A stretch of 64,000 nucleotides of DNA from Lepas anatifera. Its lineage: Eukaryota > Arthropoda > Thecostraca > Lepadidae. The notes below the pieces were generated by a model. The model saw only the letters and a program-made list of their open reading frames with translations. It was not told the DNA's origin and did not search any database. A program made the translations under genes and the position numbers. Shown here one piece after another: positions 10,400 through 23,091 of the stretch. The number at the start of each line of letters is the position of its first letter. The stretch's first letter is position 1. The DNA is taken from assembly GCA_034440635.1 (NCBI GenBank), contig JAOTON010000337.1, positions 1,489,501 through 1,553,500 of the forward strand, written 5' to 3'.

Positions 10400-13300
10400 A
10401 CCCAAGTAATCGCGTCGTGACGGCGCTCCTCGAAATGCAAATAAGACACCCCCATGTATCTGAGGATTCGCCCTTTCCAATCTTACCGAAATTCTAGATC
10501 CGCCCCTGTTTAAGTAAGTATACTGACAAACTCAAGTAACTAAGGGACGAAGCTGACTGTGATCAAAAATGCAGTTTATGGTGGTGTGTCCTTCAACGTT
10601 GGGCCAATACTCCTAGTAATTAGACAAGTGTGCTTGTTTGGAGTGGCCGCAATGTGATAAGATAAGCGAATAAATTTACCCAACACAGCAGGAATAAAGT
10701 GTGCTCCAGCTCTCTCTCTCCCTCCCTCTCTCTCTCCTTTTCCTCGCTCTGTAACGAGTTCTGAGGCCGAAAACACTGTTCCGCTGGCCATGTCGGCGGA
10801 CCGTGGGAGCCCACTCCTGCTGCGGCTGGGGTGCCGCGGCACAGGATCGGCCCCGTCACCAACGACACCCGCCGCCTCCACAAAAAATGGCCCGTCCCAA
10901 GTCCTGACACCTACATGGACATACCACTCGCCCCACAGACGAGAGAGCGCCGCCAGAAGGCGCGGTGACTGTGCTTGTGATGCCGCGGGATTGGGGGAGA
11001 GGGTCTTCAAGGGCTCTGGTCAATGATATGCGGGTAATATTGCGAAATGTGTATTTAAAGAGGGCATTATTCGTCAGATGCCAATTTTTCATTCATAATC
11101 TGACTTAGCAAGAGAGGAAATGGTTTGGAAAACAGAGGCGTTCACAAATTGGCGTGTTCTTGGGTTCGCGCCGTCGGGGCTGCCGACAGTGGCTGCGGCG
11201 ACGCAGCGGTGATGGATGCCTCCTGGGTCCCGCCATTTACAACAGCTCCGGCGCCATCGCCGCGCCATGTCAGACCAGCAAATTGCAGCAATTACGCGGC
11301 GCTTCCGGGCGTGCGCGCCTCCTCGGCCGCCGCGGGCGTCTCCAGCGCCGTCTCCTCCGCCACCCAGCGCTCTCCTACCATCGCCAAAAGCTGGCTCCAG
11401 CCAAGGTCCACACAAAACCTGGGCTGTGATGTAATTGTATATCAATGTTGTGGATTCGCCGGGGATATGCCTTCTGTTTCGATTATCACACAGGGCTGAA
11501 ACTGTGACAAGCATGTGGCGGAAATGATAATAATCCTGGAGACGAAGTTGCGTAAATATTCCGGGCGTGAAGGCGTAACTGGTCCATCCAAATGTTATTG
11601 AATGCCTCACCTGCCATGCGAACGCCGAATCTTTGACTTCTCTTGAACCTAGTCTGGCGTCTTCTTTTTTCTTTTTTTCGAAAGTCTTTTATCGCCTCCG
11701 AAAGTGTTTCAATTACCAACAACAATTGGTATGGACTGAGATGATCACATTGTCTACATGATGGCGTCAACTTTACACGTTTGAAACTGTGGCCAGCGAA
11801 AAAGCATCTATAGAAGACGAACCTGTATGCACGGTATCAAACCATTTGAATATTCAGAATGGGAAACTCGCTTTTCTTAGCACCAACTTACTCAAAGTCC
11901 CAATTAAGGGAGTCAAATGGCTCTTCAACACCCGAACTAAAAGCCAAAGTCATCCTTATTTTCTTCTACGATTACTAAAATAGCATACGTAACCTACCGT
12001 ACATCTGCCAGGAGTATTCGGATTCTTTGAGTCATTAATTACTGACGAATTGCCTTATTTTGTTTCATATCATAGAGGCGATGATTTTATAGCATGAATT
12101 CAATTATATCAATGGCCTGCATAGTTTATTTGGCCTCAAAATATAGCTTCCTACTCTCGAGATAAGTGATCGAATGCGCTCTCTTAGGCTTCGCTTAAGT
12201 AAAATATTTTAAGACCGCCCAATATATTTTGGAAGGTGGCTGAAAACAGTGGTGTACATTGTGCAGTGGCACCGTACTGTATTTTGAATTTTCTATATTT
12301 CTGCAGCGTTCTTAGAAATTTTAGTTAAAGGTTGTAGGCTAGGTCACGAGGCCAGGCTAAGTCACCCCTACCTTAAGAAATGACCATGTTAAGTCACACT
12401 GGAGACAAATTCGTATATCTGGGCCGCTGTAAAAGCCACGCGCTAACACATGACTCTGGTGCTGACGATCAGAATTTCGTCAGCTTCTTGACTAGTTCCA
12501 ATGTGCAATATGTTTTTAATATACCGAGCAGAAATAGCAGAAATCAATAATAGTCTTTTTGGCCCCAATAGCTGGACCTTTTGGCCAAAAACGCTTCATC
12601 TGTAAGCGTATCTATTTGTGGCTTAACTGAAGAGGTTTATCGCGAAACACGAAACATTACCAGATCAGACGCCAGCTTGACGTCACGCATATTTGGAATA
12701 TTTTTACCTCTAACAAAGGAACTCACATCAAGCGAAATATTGTGCTTATGCGCCATTTTTAAGAAGAAAAAACAGATTGGTTATTTTTATTTAAAAAAAA
12801 CTTTCCCTATAATTATTCCCATCTGGAAGAGCCTCAATGTACCACGTTCCTTTTCAATGTAAACCTGACAAAAATATATGAAGAGTTTTCGAATGCATTT
12901 TGGAAAAGCTTTCGATTGCTTTAGCATTTATATATCTTTCTGGCGCTTTTAGTTTTCCAATGGGGGCCTTTTTACCCTACCATGGCGAAGGTGGTATGCT
13001 ACCGTAGCTTTCCTGCACCATTCTCAAGACGGAAATCTTTACATTGGATTTATAAGCACGGTGATATGAATGTCCTCGCTTACCACTCCGTGATACGTGA
13101 GACGACGCCTCTGACCCATCCCAGCCTGCCTCACGTGCCAAGCCGTAGCACGTGCGTAGGTTAAAAGCGTACACACGCGACAGTATATCGCCTGACATCC
13201 GCATGAGAGGAGGCGGCTTGTGAACCGGCCTATCTGTAATGGAAACTTCTGCTTCTGAAGCAGAAGTCTACGTTTTTGCGTTCTTACCTACTGCTACGTG

Positions 13301-13500
13301 TGGTGCACGTGACATTGAGGGAAATGTGGTACATTTATAATGGGATTTGAACCGAGATAGCCAGATGATGAATTATACAAAAAAACTCCGTTCGGGATTT
13401 CATTCAATCTAGAATACACTATTTGCGGAGAAATAGGACGTTTTGAGAGCGGAATCCGACCTCACCGGACCTGTGCCGTTCACGGTTACCAACGAACGGG
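10400..13500. other. Intergenic with CT repeat and GC islands
   Basis: A (CT)n-rich stretch lies at about 10710-10745. GC-rich islands lie at about 10780-10990 and 11160-11400; the second contains AATTGCAGCAATTACG near its centre. 11600-13200 is AT-rich with no recognised exon. Open frames over the islands overlap on both strands and are compositional. Confidence 0.4.
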
Positions 13501-13527
13501 TGCCCGCGGTCGTCAGACTCTTAGTGG

Positions 13528-13863
13528 GTGGGGGTGGGTACAAGGCTGGATATCTCTTCTCGATTAAAGGGGGGGGTCCTGGATGGGTTAATGCTGGCAC
13601 GGCAATACACACCCTATACAAAGCTTATGGGAGACCAAAAATCCAAGGGCGTCCTGATCCCCCAGCACCGCCGGGATCTCCACCAATTGGTGGGTAGACT
13701 TGAGGACAGTGACTTTAAAAAGAAGTACACTCCTGACGCGCCGTTGTTCCGTAGAGGACGAGTTGCGAAACAACTGAAAGGTGAGACCAGGGGTTTCGTG
13801 GAATGCCTCACACGCCCGAGAACTCAATTCAAAATCCAAGATGCCATATTTCTTTTGACGTGA
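13528..13863 (+). CDS. Unrecognised open frame, possible exon
   Basis: A 111-codon + strand frame whose right two thirds are rich in charged residues (for example VGRLEDSDFKKKYTPD). It contains a strong donor-like CTGAAAG|GTGAGA near 13779. No convincing acceptor or ATG context supports the left end, and I know no matching family. It could be an exon, an old transposon fragment or chance. Confidence 0.15.
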   Translation: MGVGTRLDISSRLKGGVLDGLMLARQYTPYTKLMGDQKSKGVLIPQHRRDLHQLVGRLEDSDFKKKYTPDAPLFRRGRVAKQLKGETRGFVECLTRPRTQFKIQDAIFLLT

Positions 13864-13869
13864 GACTCT

Positions 13870-15090
13870 GGAATGATCTTTTTATTACTCGTTTTGGTTC
13901 CTGACAAACGTGTTTATCAATGGTGATAAAGCTTTTACTTCTATATCGTGTTTCTGTTGCCATTGCCAGTTGAATGATCTGTGTGATGGCATATCAGATC
14001 ATATCATGACCCTGACCCGTCTTTGGGTGGGGTCATTTTTACATGCTGACCTGGTATGGTCATGCATATATATTTCGATTTGTCGTAATAAGAATAATCT
14101 AATGGTGCCTAAATATGACTCTATCTCAACCCATTAAGAAACTAAAGCAAAACAAACTGTCCCAAGCTTGTCACATTCTTTCACCTAGTCACCAGTCTTG
14201 ACCTCAGTATTAACCTCGGCCAAGAAGTGACGATATACCTCGGTAATCCTTTCTCATGGGGTATCTACTGTTGTTGAAATTGTTTGTTGTTTCGTATAGG
14301 AACCGATACCAAGGGTGTTGTTCAAGGCCCCTATCCCAATGGGGAAGGGCAAGTTGGAGGAACATTGGGCAAGGAGTTAACTTAAGTCTCAACAAATCTG
14401 AACAAGTTAACACGAGTATGAACACAAACAAGCAGTTATCTGCTGTCGATTACTTTCCGCAAATCAAAACTGATTTAATCCCTGCCAACGCTGCCACAAG
14501 ATAGTGTTGGCGGGTAGCAAGGTAGCAACTAGAAAGGTCAGAGTCAACTTCTGATAATCAGAGCAATGTCAAGGAAGTTAAGCTACAAATGCGTTTATTT
14601 ATTTCAAGCAACTAACCCAAGTCTAACAGTTGTAATTCCAGATGCATCAGCGTCAGCCCCGCCGTGGATTCCAGGTTTCGGCCTGGCACCTCCAGCGGCG
14701 TCCAGGAATGTGGGGAACGCTGGAAGGCTGGCGGTAACGCGAGGTGGCAGGTCACATTTGTACCGGCTGCCGCCGCGAAATTGGAGGAAATTTGGTGCGG
14801 CTGAGACATTCTCACGACCACCGCGCCACTCCTGCTGACAAGTCCCAGCCGAGGAAGGGGGCTAGGTCCAGACTGCTTTGCCTCCTCCCATGGTATTCGT
14901 GAGTCCACCAGCAGATAAGGCCATCGTTTTATTTCTATTGCACAGGAGTGGAGAACCGAGGCCAAAAGATGGAGATATACTCAGTCTTGTCAGATAGACA
15001 TGGTTTCTATACCTACATATCACATCCAGAAAAAAACGTGGTGACCAAAAATAGGAGAAGCCATCTTTCCTTACGCCATTCCCCATCCCC
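13870..15090. other. Intergenic, no gene seen
   Basis: AT-rich to about 14630, then a GC-rich patch at 14640-14880. Short frames only, none recognised. Confidence 0.4.
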
Positions 15091-15093
15091 CCT

Positions 15094-15154
15094 CTCTTTC
15101 TGTCTGTCTCTCTCTCCCTCTCTCCTCTCTCTCTCCATCTCTCTCCCTCTCATT
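15094..15154. repeat. (CT)n-rich microsatellite, left part
   Basis: An impure CT/CCT tract immediately left of a TIR-bounded insert. A matching CT-rich tract resumes at about 15398 on the other side. Confidence 0.85.
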
Positions 15155-15392
15155 GGCGGACGCAGGGGGGAGGCATTCCGGCCATGGCCCCCAAAGTGCT
15201 GGAGGGGGCCAAACTATCTTTGCCCCCCCAAACGCCGGAGAAATTTTTGAAAAAAGGTGTTTACACTAGGTCTGTAGAGCAAAACATCTTTCGGTCCCAC
15301 TCCCCCCTCCCCGAGAGCGAAAAAAATATTCGCTCCCCCGGGAGGAGAGGCAGACATGGGTTTGGCCCCTCAAACTCGGGTCTGCGTCCGCC
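15155..15392. mobile_element. Small TIR-bounded element (MITE-like), 238 bp
   Basis: Ends are a perfect 11-bp inverted pair, GGCGGACGCAG at 15155-15165 and CTGCGTCCGCC at 15382-15392. The interior is GC-rich with poly-C and poly-G runs and no protein. CT-rich repeat flanks both sides, as if the element had jumped into a microsatellite. Target duplications cannot be read because the flanks are repetitive. Confidence 0.6.
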
Positions 15393-15397
15393 CCTGC

Positions 15398-15460
15398 TCC
15401 TTCTCTCTCCCTCCTCCCCTCCCTTCCTCTCCCTCCCTCTCTCTCCCTCTCTCACTCTGT
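15398..15460. repeat. (CT)n-rich microsatellite, right part
   Basis: A CTCCCTC/CTCTCC tract continuing the tract left of 15155. Confidence 0.8.
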
Positions 15461-15464
15461 GTGG

Positions 15465-17040
15465 GCACCGTGCAGGATGCAGGGTGCAGGGTGTCACGTG
15501 TCGCGTGCCGGTCACAGGCGCCTGGTGGCCGGCGTTCGGCTGTGGTGACAGCTTTCCAGCAGCATGTCACGTGCCCTGACCGACGCACGTGTAGACGAGA
15601 CTCGTGCCGACCAGCTCTGCCGCCACACCCTGCACCGCCCTCGACGTCGGAGGGCGCCGCAGCACGTATAGAGCATCAATGCACTCTCACGCCGTGTTCG
15701 GAAACATGAGACCGTCGAGCCGTTGTATAAGAGTTTTGGTCTTTATAAAAGACTTCTTGGACAAAACACGTGTTAGATAGAAGCGGTGATCTGTTACTGC
15801 GATTGAAGGTTCCCTCAGCGCGATACCTATGCGTGTACATGTGGGCTGTCACGTCTTTAGACACGCCTGTGTTCTTTTTAGATATGTTTCCGCGGCGTCA
15901 CGTGCTCCCATTAACGTGGTGATAGCTGATCTTGGGCTGGATGCCATGCCGACCGCTACACACTCAGCCCCCACACTTCGGATAAGATTTCACAGCCCCG
16001 ACACTGGAACTTATGCAAGAATATCAAAACAGAAACACTTGTCATTGAAACATTTCGGAGCGCATTTCCATGATTGTTGCCATTTTGATAGCAGTTCTTG
16101 TCCCTGTTATCTGGTATGAATAATGGGGACAGCGCAGTTGCCCCTGATTGAGGAACATGAATGTCATACTTCCAATTCGACAACTAAGGACATACGTTCG
16201 TAATCATATCTACAGATGAATACCCATGTTGCCGTGAATGGTGGGTCATTGCCGTAAGAAGCGTCAACAGAAAACGGCTTAGTGCAGTAGCAGTCTAAAT
16301 TAAATGGTGCTACGGTGTTATTCATGTTCCCATTTTATTCGACACGGCCTAAATGTTACAGCAATTCAATGCTACAGTAAACCCCGCACGCTTTCGACAT
16401 CTCCCATGCCCCCGTTGAGGCCAGCACCGCAACGGTTAAATGCCGCAGACGTATCGTTCTTTACGAGGCAGTTTGTCGTCCTGCATTAGAGTAATTGATG
16501 GCAATTCTGCAGGCGGTCACAAACCAGCGCTGCTAAATCCGCACCATTACTCGCGGCCGGGGTGAGTGGAAGCGTTACGTCTCATTGCGCGTGGTCATGC
16601 CGCTGTAGGTGGCAATGACGTAGGCGGACGAAACAGCACGCCGGGGTCACGGGGCATGCGCACGAAAAATGACCCGGACGGCTTGCATGGTGACATCGGG
16701 TGACCTGATGTTAGCCCCCTCAATACGAGTGCACACACCGGGTTGTCTGCTATTGTGCAGGGCAGTTGGCAGAACCAACTTAGAACTTAGGTATACACTT
16801 AGGACTAATGGCTTGTACAATGGGTCAACAAATAGACAGTTTGTGTGATCCACGTCTCAATTTGATTATCGTCATCCTATGATGGGCCCTAATCGACTCC
16901 ATCATGGTTCTTTAAGGTTGGTCAAGAACAAGATTCAAATTAGTACCGTGCTATGGAGTCTATAAAGCGAAACGCCATTCCAAAGTACTGGTTCACACAT
17001 TTCATACATACACGGCTTAGGCATAAAAGACCGGGTACCC
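15465..17040. other. Intergenic, no gene seen
   Basis: Mixed-composition DNA, with CpG-containing patches near 15480-15660 and 16500-16700. No exon, repeat array or TIR pair recognised. Confidence 0.4.
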
Positions 17041-17046
17041 TTCCCG

Positions 17047-17155
17047 ACGACAAAGAGAGAGAGGGGGAGAGAAGGAGAGAGAGAGAAAGGGAGAGAGAGA
17101 AGGAGAGAGAGGGGGGAGAAAGAGAGAGAGAGATGGAGAGAGAGGGGGAGAGAGT
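17047..17155. repeat. (GA)n-rich microsatellite
   Basis: An interrupted GAGAGA/GGGAGA tract of about 110 bp. Frames rich in R/E or S/L across it are artefacts. Confidence 0.95.
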
Positions 17156-17159
17156 GCTG

Positions 17160-20100
17160 CCGTTCTCGGCTTTGCCCAGTCCGCAAACGAGGCTAGGGAG
17201 TAGTCCTGTGTGCAGTCCTAGTATAGGCCCAAATGGAAATTAACAGGAATGTCCGAAACCCCACAGGTGACCATAAGACCGATTAGATTGGGCCAGATGG
17301 GGGATTTCTTGACCCCGCTTTGCTAAGGTTTTCCAAGGTGGCCGAAAAAACGGCGGCGCGCAGCGCCGGTATATTTCATATGACTGTTTCCTGATCCTTT
17401 TCGCATCCTATCTACCAGTTTCAGTCGAGGTCATGTCAGGTCAGGTCAACAGACCAGATCAGGCGACCTCACCTTCAAGAATATTCCAGGTGGCAGCACT
17501 GAGAGTGTGTTTCATTTATATATCTGAGATGCAAAGCAAATAATAAAGCCACCAAATGCCACAATAGGTATGTGGTAACAGAATTTGCGATAGGAATGAT
17601 ATACGGTCAGGAAAAAACAGACATGGCGTCCCCGTTGTAAGTCTGTTGGAAAGCTGCGAAATGCCTTTTTCAGTACGTACGTCTCAGATAAACTCTACAA
17701 TTTCAATATCATGCGTTCGCAGTCCATTCCAGAGGCGGAATCTGCAAATATGGCCTGCCTTTGACAGGTTATCCAAACTCAAAGTCAAGTAAGCATTTTT
17801 CGATAATTCAGTCAATAGCCATCGACCAAGCAAATATAGAGTCTTCGTGTTACCGTCATTGTGGTTGTATTATTGCTGCGATCCGACCGATGTACATAAC
17901 GACCATACCAGGCCACTGTGGGTCAAGTTTGTTGGCGTAAGTTCAGTTCAACTCTTGAACTTGACCCAAGTCACTCGATTCGTACGGGCGATGGAATAAC
18001 AATGGTATCTCAATAATCACCGTAACTCGATTGGTCCTGGGGTTATAAGTAAAAGAGTAAGCACCTCATAATAGGTACTGGTACCGTATCGAACTGCTGG
18101 GTTGTCCTCGATGTAGACGCAACCTGTAGGTGGTGGCCGCTTTTGATTTGTGTTTCCAGCGAAGTTCAAACAGGCTGCTTGCGGTTTCTAAAATCGGTAA
18201 ATGTTTTTTTCTTTCTAATTTAGTTTCGAAATAGGTTTGTTAATCTTTGTATTTTTGGTATTTGGGTGAGCAGCTTGTAGAAGTATTTGTTATTATTTCA
18301 CCTTATCAGCCAACCTTACGTTTTGGGTTTTCCAGCAAATGCTCACTTTTGCCTCGTATTTTTTTTTATTTGGCCTGGTGGTCATTCCATTCTGCTTTTC
18401 CTAAAGTATAATCGTCATGTTCCAAGAAGCCTCAACAATCTATCGAATCTATTTTTAGCGGAAAACTCAATGAAATTTACAACTAAAATGAATATTTTGT
18501 ACAAGCCCCTATTTTTTGCTGTCGAAATTGAGAGAAAGCTTTGCAAAAGTGTGTCTTTTTAAACCTAAAAACATTTGAAAGATTTCTTACCGTTGCTAGC
18601 AACGCAATGCAAGCGGCCGGTTCTAATGGCAGTGCAAACCCCATTCCGTCTTACCTTTGAGGCGAAGAAATAGTGTCTTAATAAAGCCTGTGTGATATTT
18701 TAGCCTTAAGGTATACAGCAAAATCTGTAACCTATTCTGCCATTTAATGGTCTCAATATTGACCCAAATAAGAATGACCTAGGAACTTCGGTTGCATTTG
18801 GGACTTGCTTTCGATTTTTCCGCATTTTCTACACTCCCCTAGTTTTTAGTTGGAGAGGATCTTGTATCGCCCTTATCATGGTAAAGGCGGCTCATGCCCT
18901 CCAAGTGAAGTTTAAAAGAAGATAATAAAAAATCATATCATGCCCCATTTTGTGTATTGTTGTCCATTTTGGAAACAAAATAAACGTTGCCTTTTCCCTA
19001 TTCTGGTTCCCAGTTCTCATAGTACTAACAAATCCATCCTCTCTTTACGCCAAAAAACATAATTTAATTGTCCAGATGCCTGAGGTGTAGGACTGGAGCA
19101 CAACGTCTCACCGGTACGCACGGAAAGCGGGAGGGGGAGGGGAGGGAGGCGGCGCACCATGGCGGCGGGTGCGACGGCTCTGGTCGGGCGGGGTCCACGC
19201 CGGGGTCAGGTGCCGTGTCACCGCCCCACAAAGGCCGGCGCATTTCATTAACCTCTCGACGCCGACCCGCAATCAGAGCAAGGAGACCAAGGGAAGCTCC
19301 GCCCAAACGGACGCCCGGCGGAACGGAGAGAGCAGAAGAGAGGGAGAGGGAGAGCAACTGCAAAAACACGCACAAAATAATACACAATCCGACGGCCATT
19401 GCAAACTTTATGCAAAAAGATATCAGTACATAAACACGCCTATTAATTTTCAGTTCTCGGGCAAGTTTGACTATTTTGTTTGGCTGACAAAAGCGGAACA
19501 TCTTCGGTGGAGATCTACCTGTGGAATATTTCTAAGGAGGAGACGGAATTAGTATGTTGTTTTGCTAGAATGCGAAATCAATATATGTAGCGGAGGTACA
19601 CAGCCGATCAAAATTTCCACCCGGAGTGCATAAGCACAAAGCGCGCAAGGACGACAGAAAATTCTGATAGAAAAGTTAGGGTAGAGTGGGGTAAGACGCA
19701 TACGTTAAGGGAGAATTCGTCTACACTGATCCTACCAGGACGGAATTATTTTATTTTTTCTTTGTTAAGTTCTTTAATCGTTTTTCTACACTCAGATATA
19801 AATTTGTGATTCTGACACGATGCAAAGTGTGCGAAATATATTTTTTCTTGAAACCATGTAAAAAGGCGTTTTACCCCGATGGTGGGGTAAAACGTCCAAG
19901 CCCCGGATTAAAAGGCCGTCATAAAACTCCCAGCGTATATTGTACCTTTTGCTTCACGTGAACAAATAGGAATATCATTATACTTACGTTGTAAGACAAT
20001 TCAGTGACAAAGTTGGTAGGGTGAGCACATTTACATCGCATAGAGTAAAATCGCAATTTTACGACAGATTGTTTCTATGTCCAGAGATGCAAAAAGCAAC

Positions 20101-22180
20101 AAATGTTTGCTGAAAAATCCGGAGTTTACTGGGCGCGTCCAATCATGCCCAAGACCGGATCAGAAAGGCCGCTACCAGAAAAAATATTAGATGGATGTTA
20201 CAGTTCTTACATCAGCCGGGACATAGTAGTAGGCGCCTTACCCAGGTGGGCGCGGGTGCCTAACCTAAGGTGGGCACTCTTCCCTAATAGTGTGATTTTG
20301 ATAAAAGTTGATCGCATTCGATTTTCTTTTCTGGTAATATAAAAGTTATCACAATACAGGGATTATCGTTTGTTTCATTTCACTTTTTAGATTGAACGGT
20401 CGTGGATGCATTCCATTTCATTGCTTATTCAAGCAAAATTCCCAGCAATGTGCCACCAATTTTATACAAATTATGGATATTTAACGCAGAAAGTGAAGCA
20501 GCACAAATGGACCTGACGAGCCCTAGGGACCACCAGCTGGCGGCGGTGCTCGTGATTTTGCAGGAACTCCGAGCAATAAGCGTGATCTGCGGTAATGAGT
20601 CTGAGTAAATAGAGGTCCATCAATGTCACGAACACGGGACAAACAGTCCTCGTCACAGCTCACTGTTCGCTGTTTTCTTCCTGTTCTGGTAAAATTCAGA
20701 TCAGGCACGAAACATAAAATCTGGAAAATTTACCGTATTCGTTGTCTGGTGCTCCACATTTGTATCCATCAGCGCAAAACCAGCCAGCTAAAGCTGCCAG
20801 CTAGCTGTTCCGTTCGCCAGTTTCACGCGGTATCTGCATTTCCGTCATTTCGTTGCGTTAACAGAGCTTGACCTCCGCGCCACATATGGAGCAGAACCAG
20901 AAACGAGGCCGCCAGCGAGTGGCATCCCTGGCACTCAACAATGTCCAGGGCATGCCGTCCTTGAGCGAAGGCCGGCCCCAGAAGACGGCCACTGACGTCT
21001 TCGAGATGTCGCTGTCAGCTGTCGCATCGCGTCGCTGCTCCTTGTGAGAACACTGCTCATACAAAAGGAGTCCAGCCTTGACATTTCATGTATTTAATAA
21101 GATATCTATGTACCTATCTCATTATTCACAGTGAATTCTACTCTAAATGGGCGTTTTCTATGAAGAGGTAGATATAACTTTTTGGAACACATAAAAAGCT
21201 GTTAATCAAATCCTGAAACGTCCAGTCACCATTTTCAATCTTGGTTTTGCAACTCTGCCTAGCGAATGCCACAGCGACTATGAGGGCTGAAACAGCACCG
21301 GTTCGGCAGACAAGGCATGATAAGTATATTTGTATGACTAATTGGTCCCTTATGTCGGCTTCTTCGGGAAAGGATGGCAGGGAAGACGCTTACGCGGGAT
21401 TTAAAAATAAGTAACAACGAAACCGTATGTTACGCCTAAAAATGACTCTGAACCTAAAATGGAAAACTATTCACAGGATCCTTGACTAAATTGATAATAT
21501 TCACCCCTCAGAAAGAAGTCTTCATTAGAGAACTAATAAGAGATCAGACAGCAGCCACTACTGCACGCGATTCGCAGTATACTTTTTCTGCTTAAATAAG
21601 ATAGCAGTATGGGTTTTTCTTAGCAAGAAATATCCCCTGTGAGCAATGATACATATCATCCACTCTGATTGGAGCTATTTTACCGTGTCCCGAAGTGTCC
21701 CTGATCAGTCACGTAGAGGTGACATCAAACACAGACATCATACTGACGTCGAGGAAAAACATCACTACTGTGTACCTCAAGTTACATGTCATCTCGTGAA
21801 AAAAACGCGGAGGACCTCCGAACATTTCCAGACTTGAACCCCGAAAATTCGACCAGCCAGGACGCCCCTGTCGCTAATGAAACACGTTTCACTGATGGTC
21901 CCCGAACACTTAATGAGGCTTGTAACCTTGACAACAGACAGCGTCTAAAGAGCTACAGGACAGTCTAAAACCGAAAGTCCTCCGAGCACTATCCAGGCCG
22001 TAACTGGATGCGACCGCCGCCACTTTTTACTGCCGCCATGTTAATTTATTTTTTAACGACAGTCGATGTTAATGTGGCGGCTACCTGACGCTTGGACAAA
22101 TTGTTTCATCACGACGTAATTTATCAGAGCGGCAGTGGCTGTGATGAACTCACAGTGCCGCGTCCCGCGAGTCGCCGGCT
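17160..22180. other. Intergenic, dispersed-repeat fragments only
   Basis: Long AT-rich stretch with no recognised exon. It holds a 17-bp word CCTTTTTCAGTACGTAC at 17664-17680 that recurs exactly at 33203-33219. A GC-rich island lies at about 19100-19330. A perfect 11-bp inverted repeat CGTTTTACCCC/GGGGTAAAACG lies at 19867-19894. Confidence 0.4.
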
Positions 22181-22184
22181 GGGC

Positions 22185-22645
22185 CGTAGGCGCCAGAGGC
22201 CGACAGAGATGTAGGCGCCAGAGGCCGACAGAGGCCTTAGGCACCAGAGGCTGACAGAGATGTAGGCGCCAGAGGCAGGCAGAGATGTAGGCGCCTAGAG
22301 GCAGGCAGATATGTAGGTACCAGAGGCCAACAGAGTTGTAGGCGCCAGAGGCTGGCAGAGATGTAGGTGCCAGAGGCAGGCAGAGATTTAGGCGCCAGAG
22401 GCCGGCAGAGATGTAGGCGCCAGAGGCAGGCAGATATGTAGGCACCAGAGGCCGACAGGAGTTTTAGGCGCCAGAGGACGACAGAGATGTAGGCGCCAGA
22501 GGCAGGCAGAGATGTAGGCACCAGAGGCAGGCAGAGATATAAGCGCCAGAGGCAGACAAGGCCTTAGGTACCAAAGGCTGACAGAGATGTAGGCGCCAGA
22601 GGCAGACAGAGATGTAGGCGCCAGAGGCCGACAGGACCGTAAGCG
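22185..22645. repeat. Minisatellite, 25-bp unit, about 18 copies
   Basis: The unit is GATGTAGGCGCCAGAGGCAG plus GCAGA, 25 bp, with frequent GCAGGCA/GCCGACA and GGCGCC/GGTACC variants. On minus it reads as a leucine-rich pseudo-peptide in three different frames, which shows it is not constrained as protein. Confidence 0.92.
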
Positions 22646-22649
22646 CAAG

Positions 22650-23090
22650 AGACACAAACAGGTATGAAGTGAAAGCACATAGCCCAGAGACAGGCAGTTA
22701 AACACACCCCGAGGTAGGCAGTTGGAAGTACACAGAGGCGGGTAGTTAGAAGCACGCATCAGTTGGTGGTGCGCCGGCCGTTTTCTGCGTCGGATGGGGA
22801 GCTGGGTGGAGGGGGAGGGACGGTTCCTCGTTAGAACTAGATAATCTCGTAATTAAGTATAAATTTAGTCAACGACAACTATGCTTGATCCACACAAACA
22901 CCAGTTTTTCATTCTCAGCAACACTTATTGGTGAGTGGGGAAATAAAAGAAGCCCTTATCCCTAACTTGTCTTTTTTAGTCATCATACTTTTTCATGATT
23001 TTGGCCATCTACAAATACTCTCACTCAACACCCCAAGTCACCGGTCTAGATCAGCCACTTATCCAACAATACTGGCTTGGATTTCTGGGA
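22650..23090. other. Intergenic, no gene seen
   Basis: A degenerate edge of the 25-bp repeat to about 22750, then AT-rich DNA up to the left end of the TIR element. Confidence 0.4.
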
Positions 23091-23091
23091 C

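Noticed and set aside
10162..10497. 111-codon frame over the 30-bp repeat
   Set aside because: Repeat-driven, open on both strands, no non-repetitive domain.
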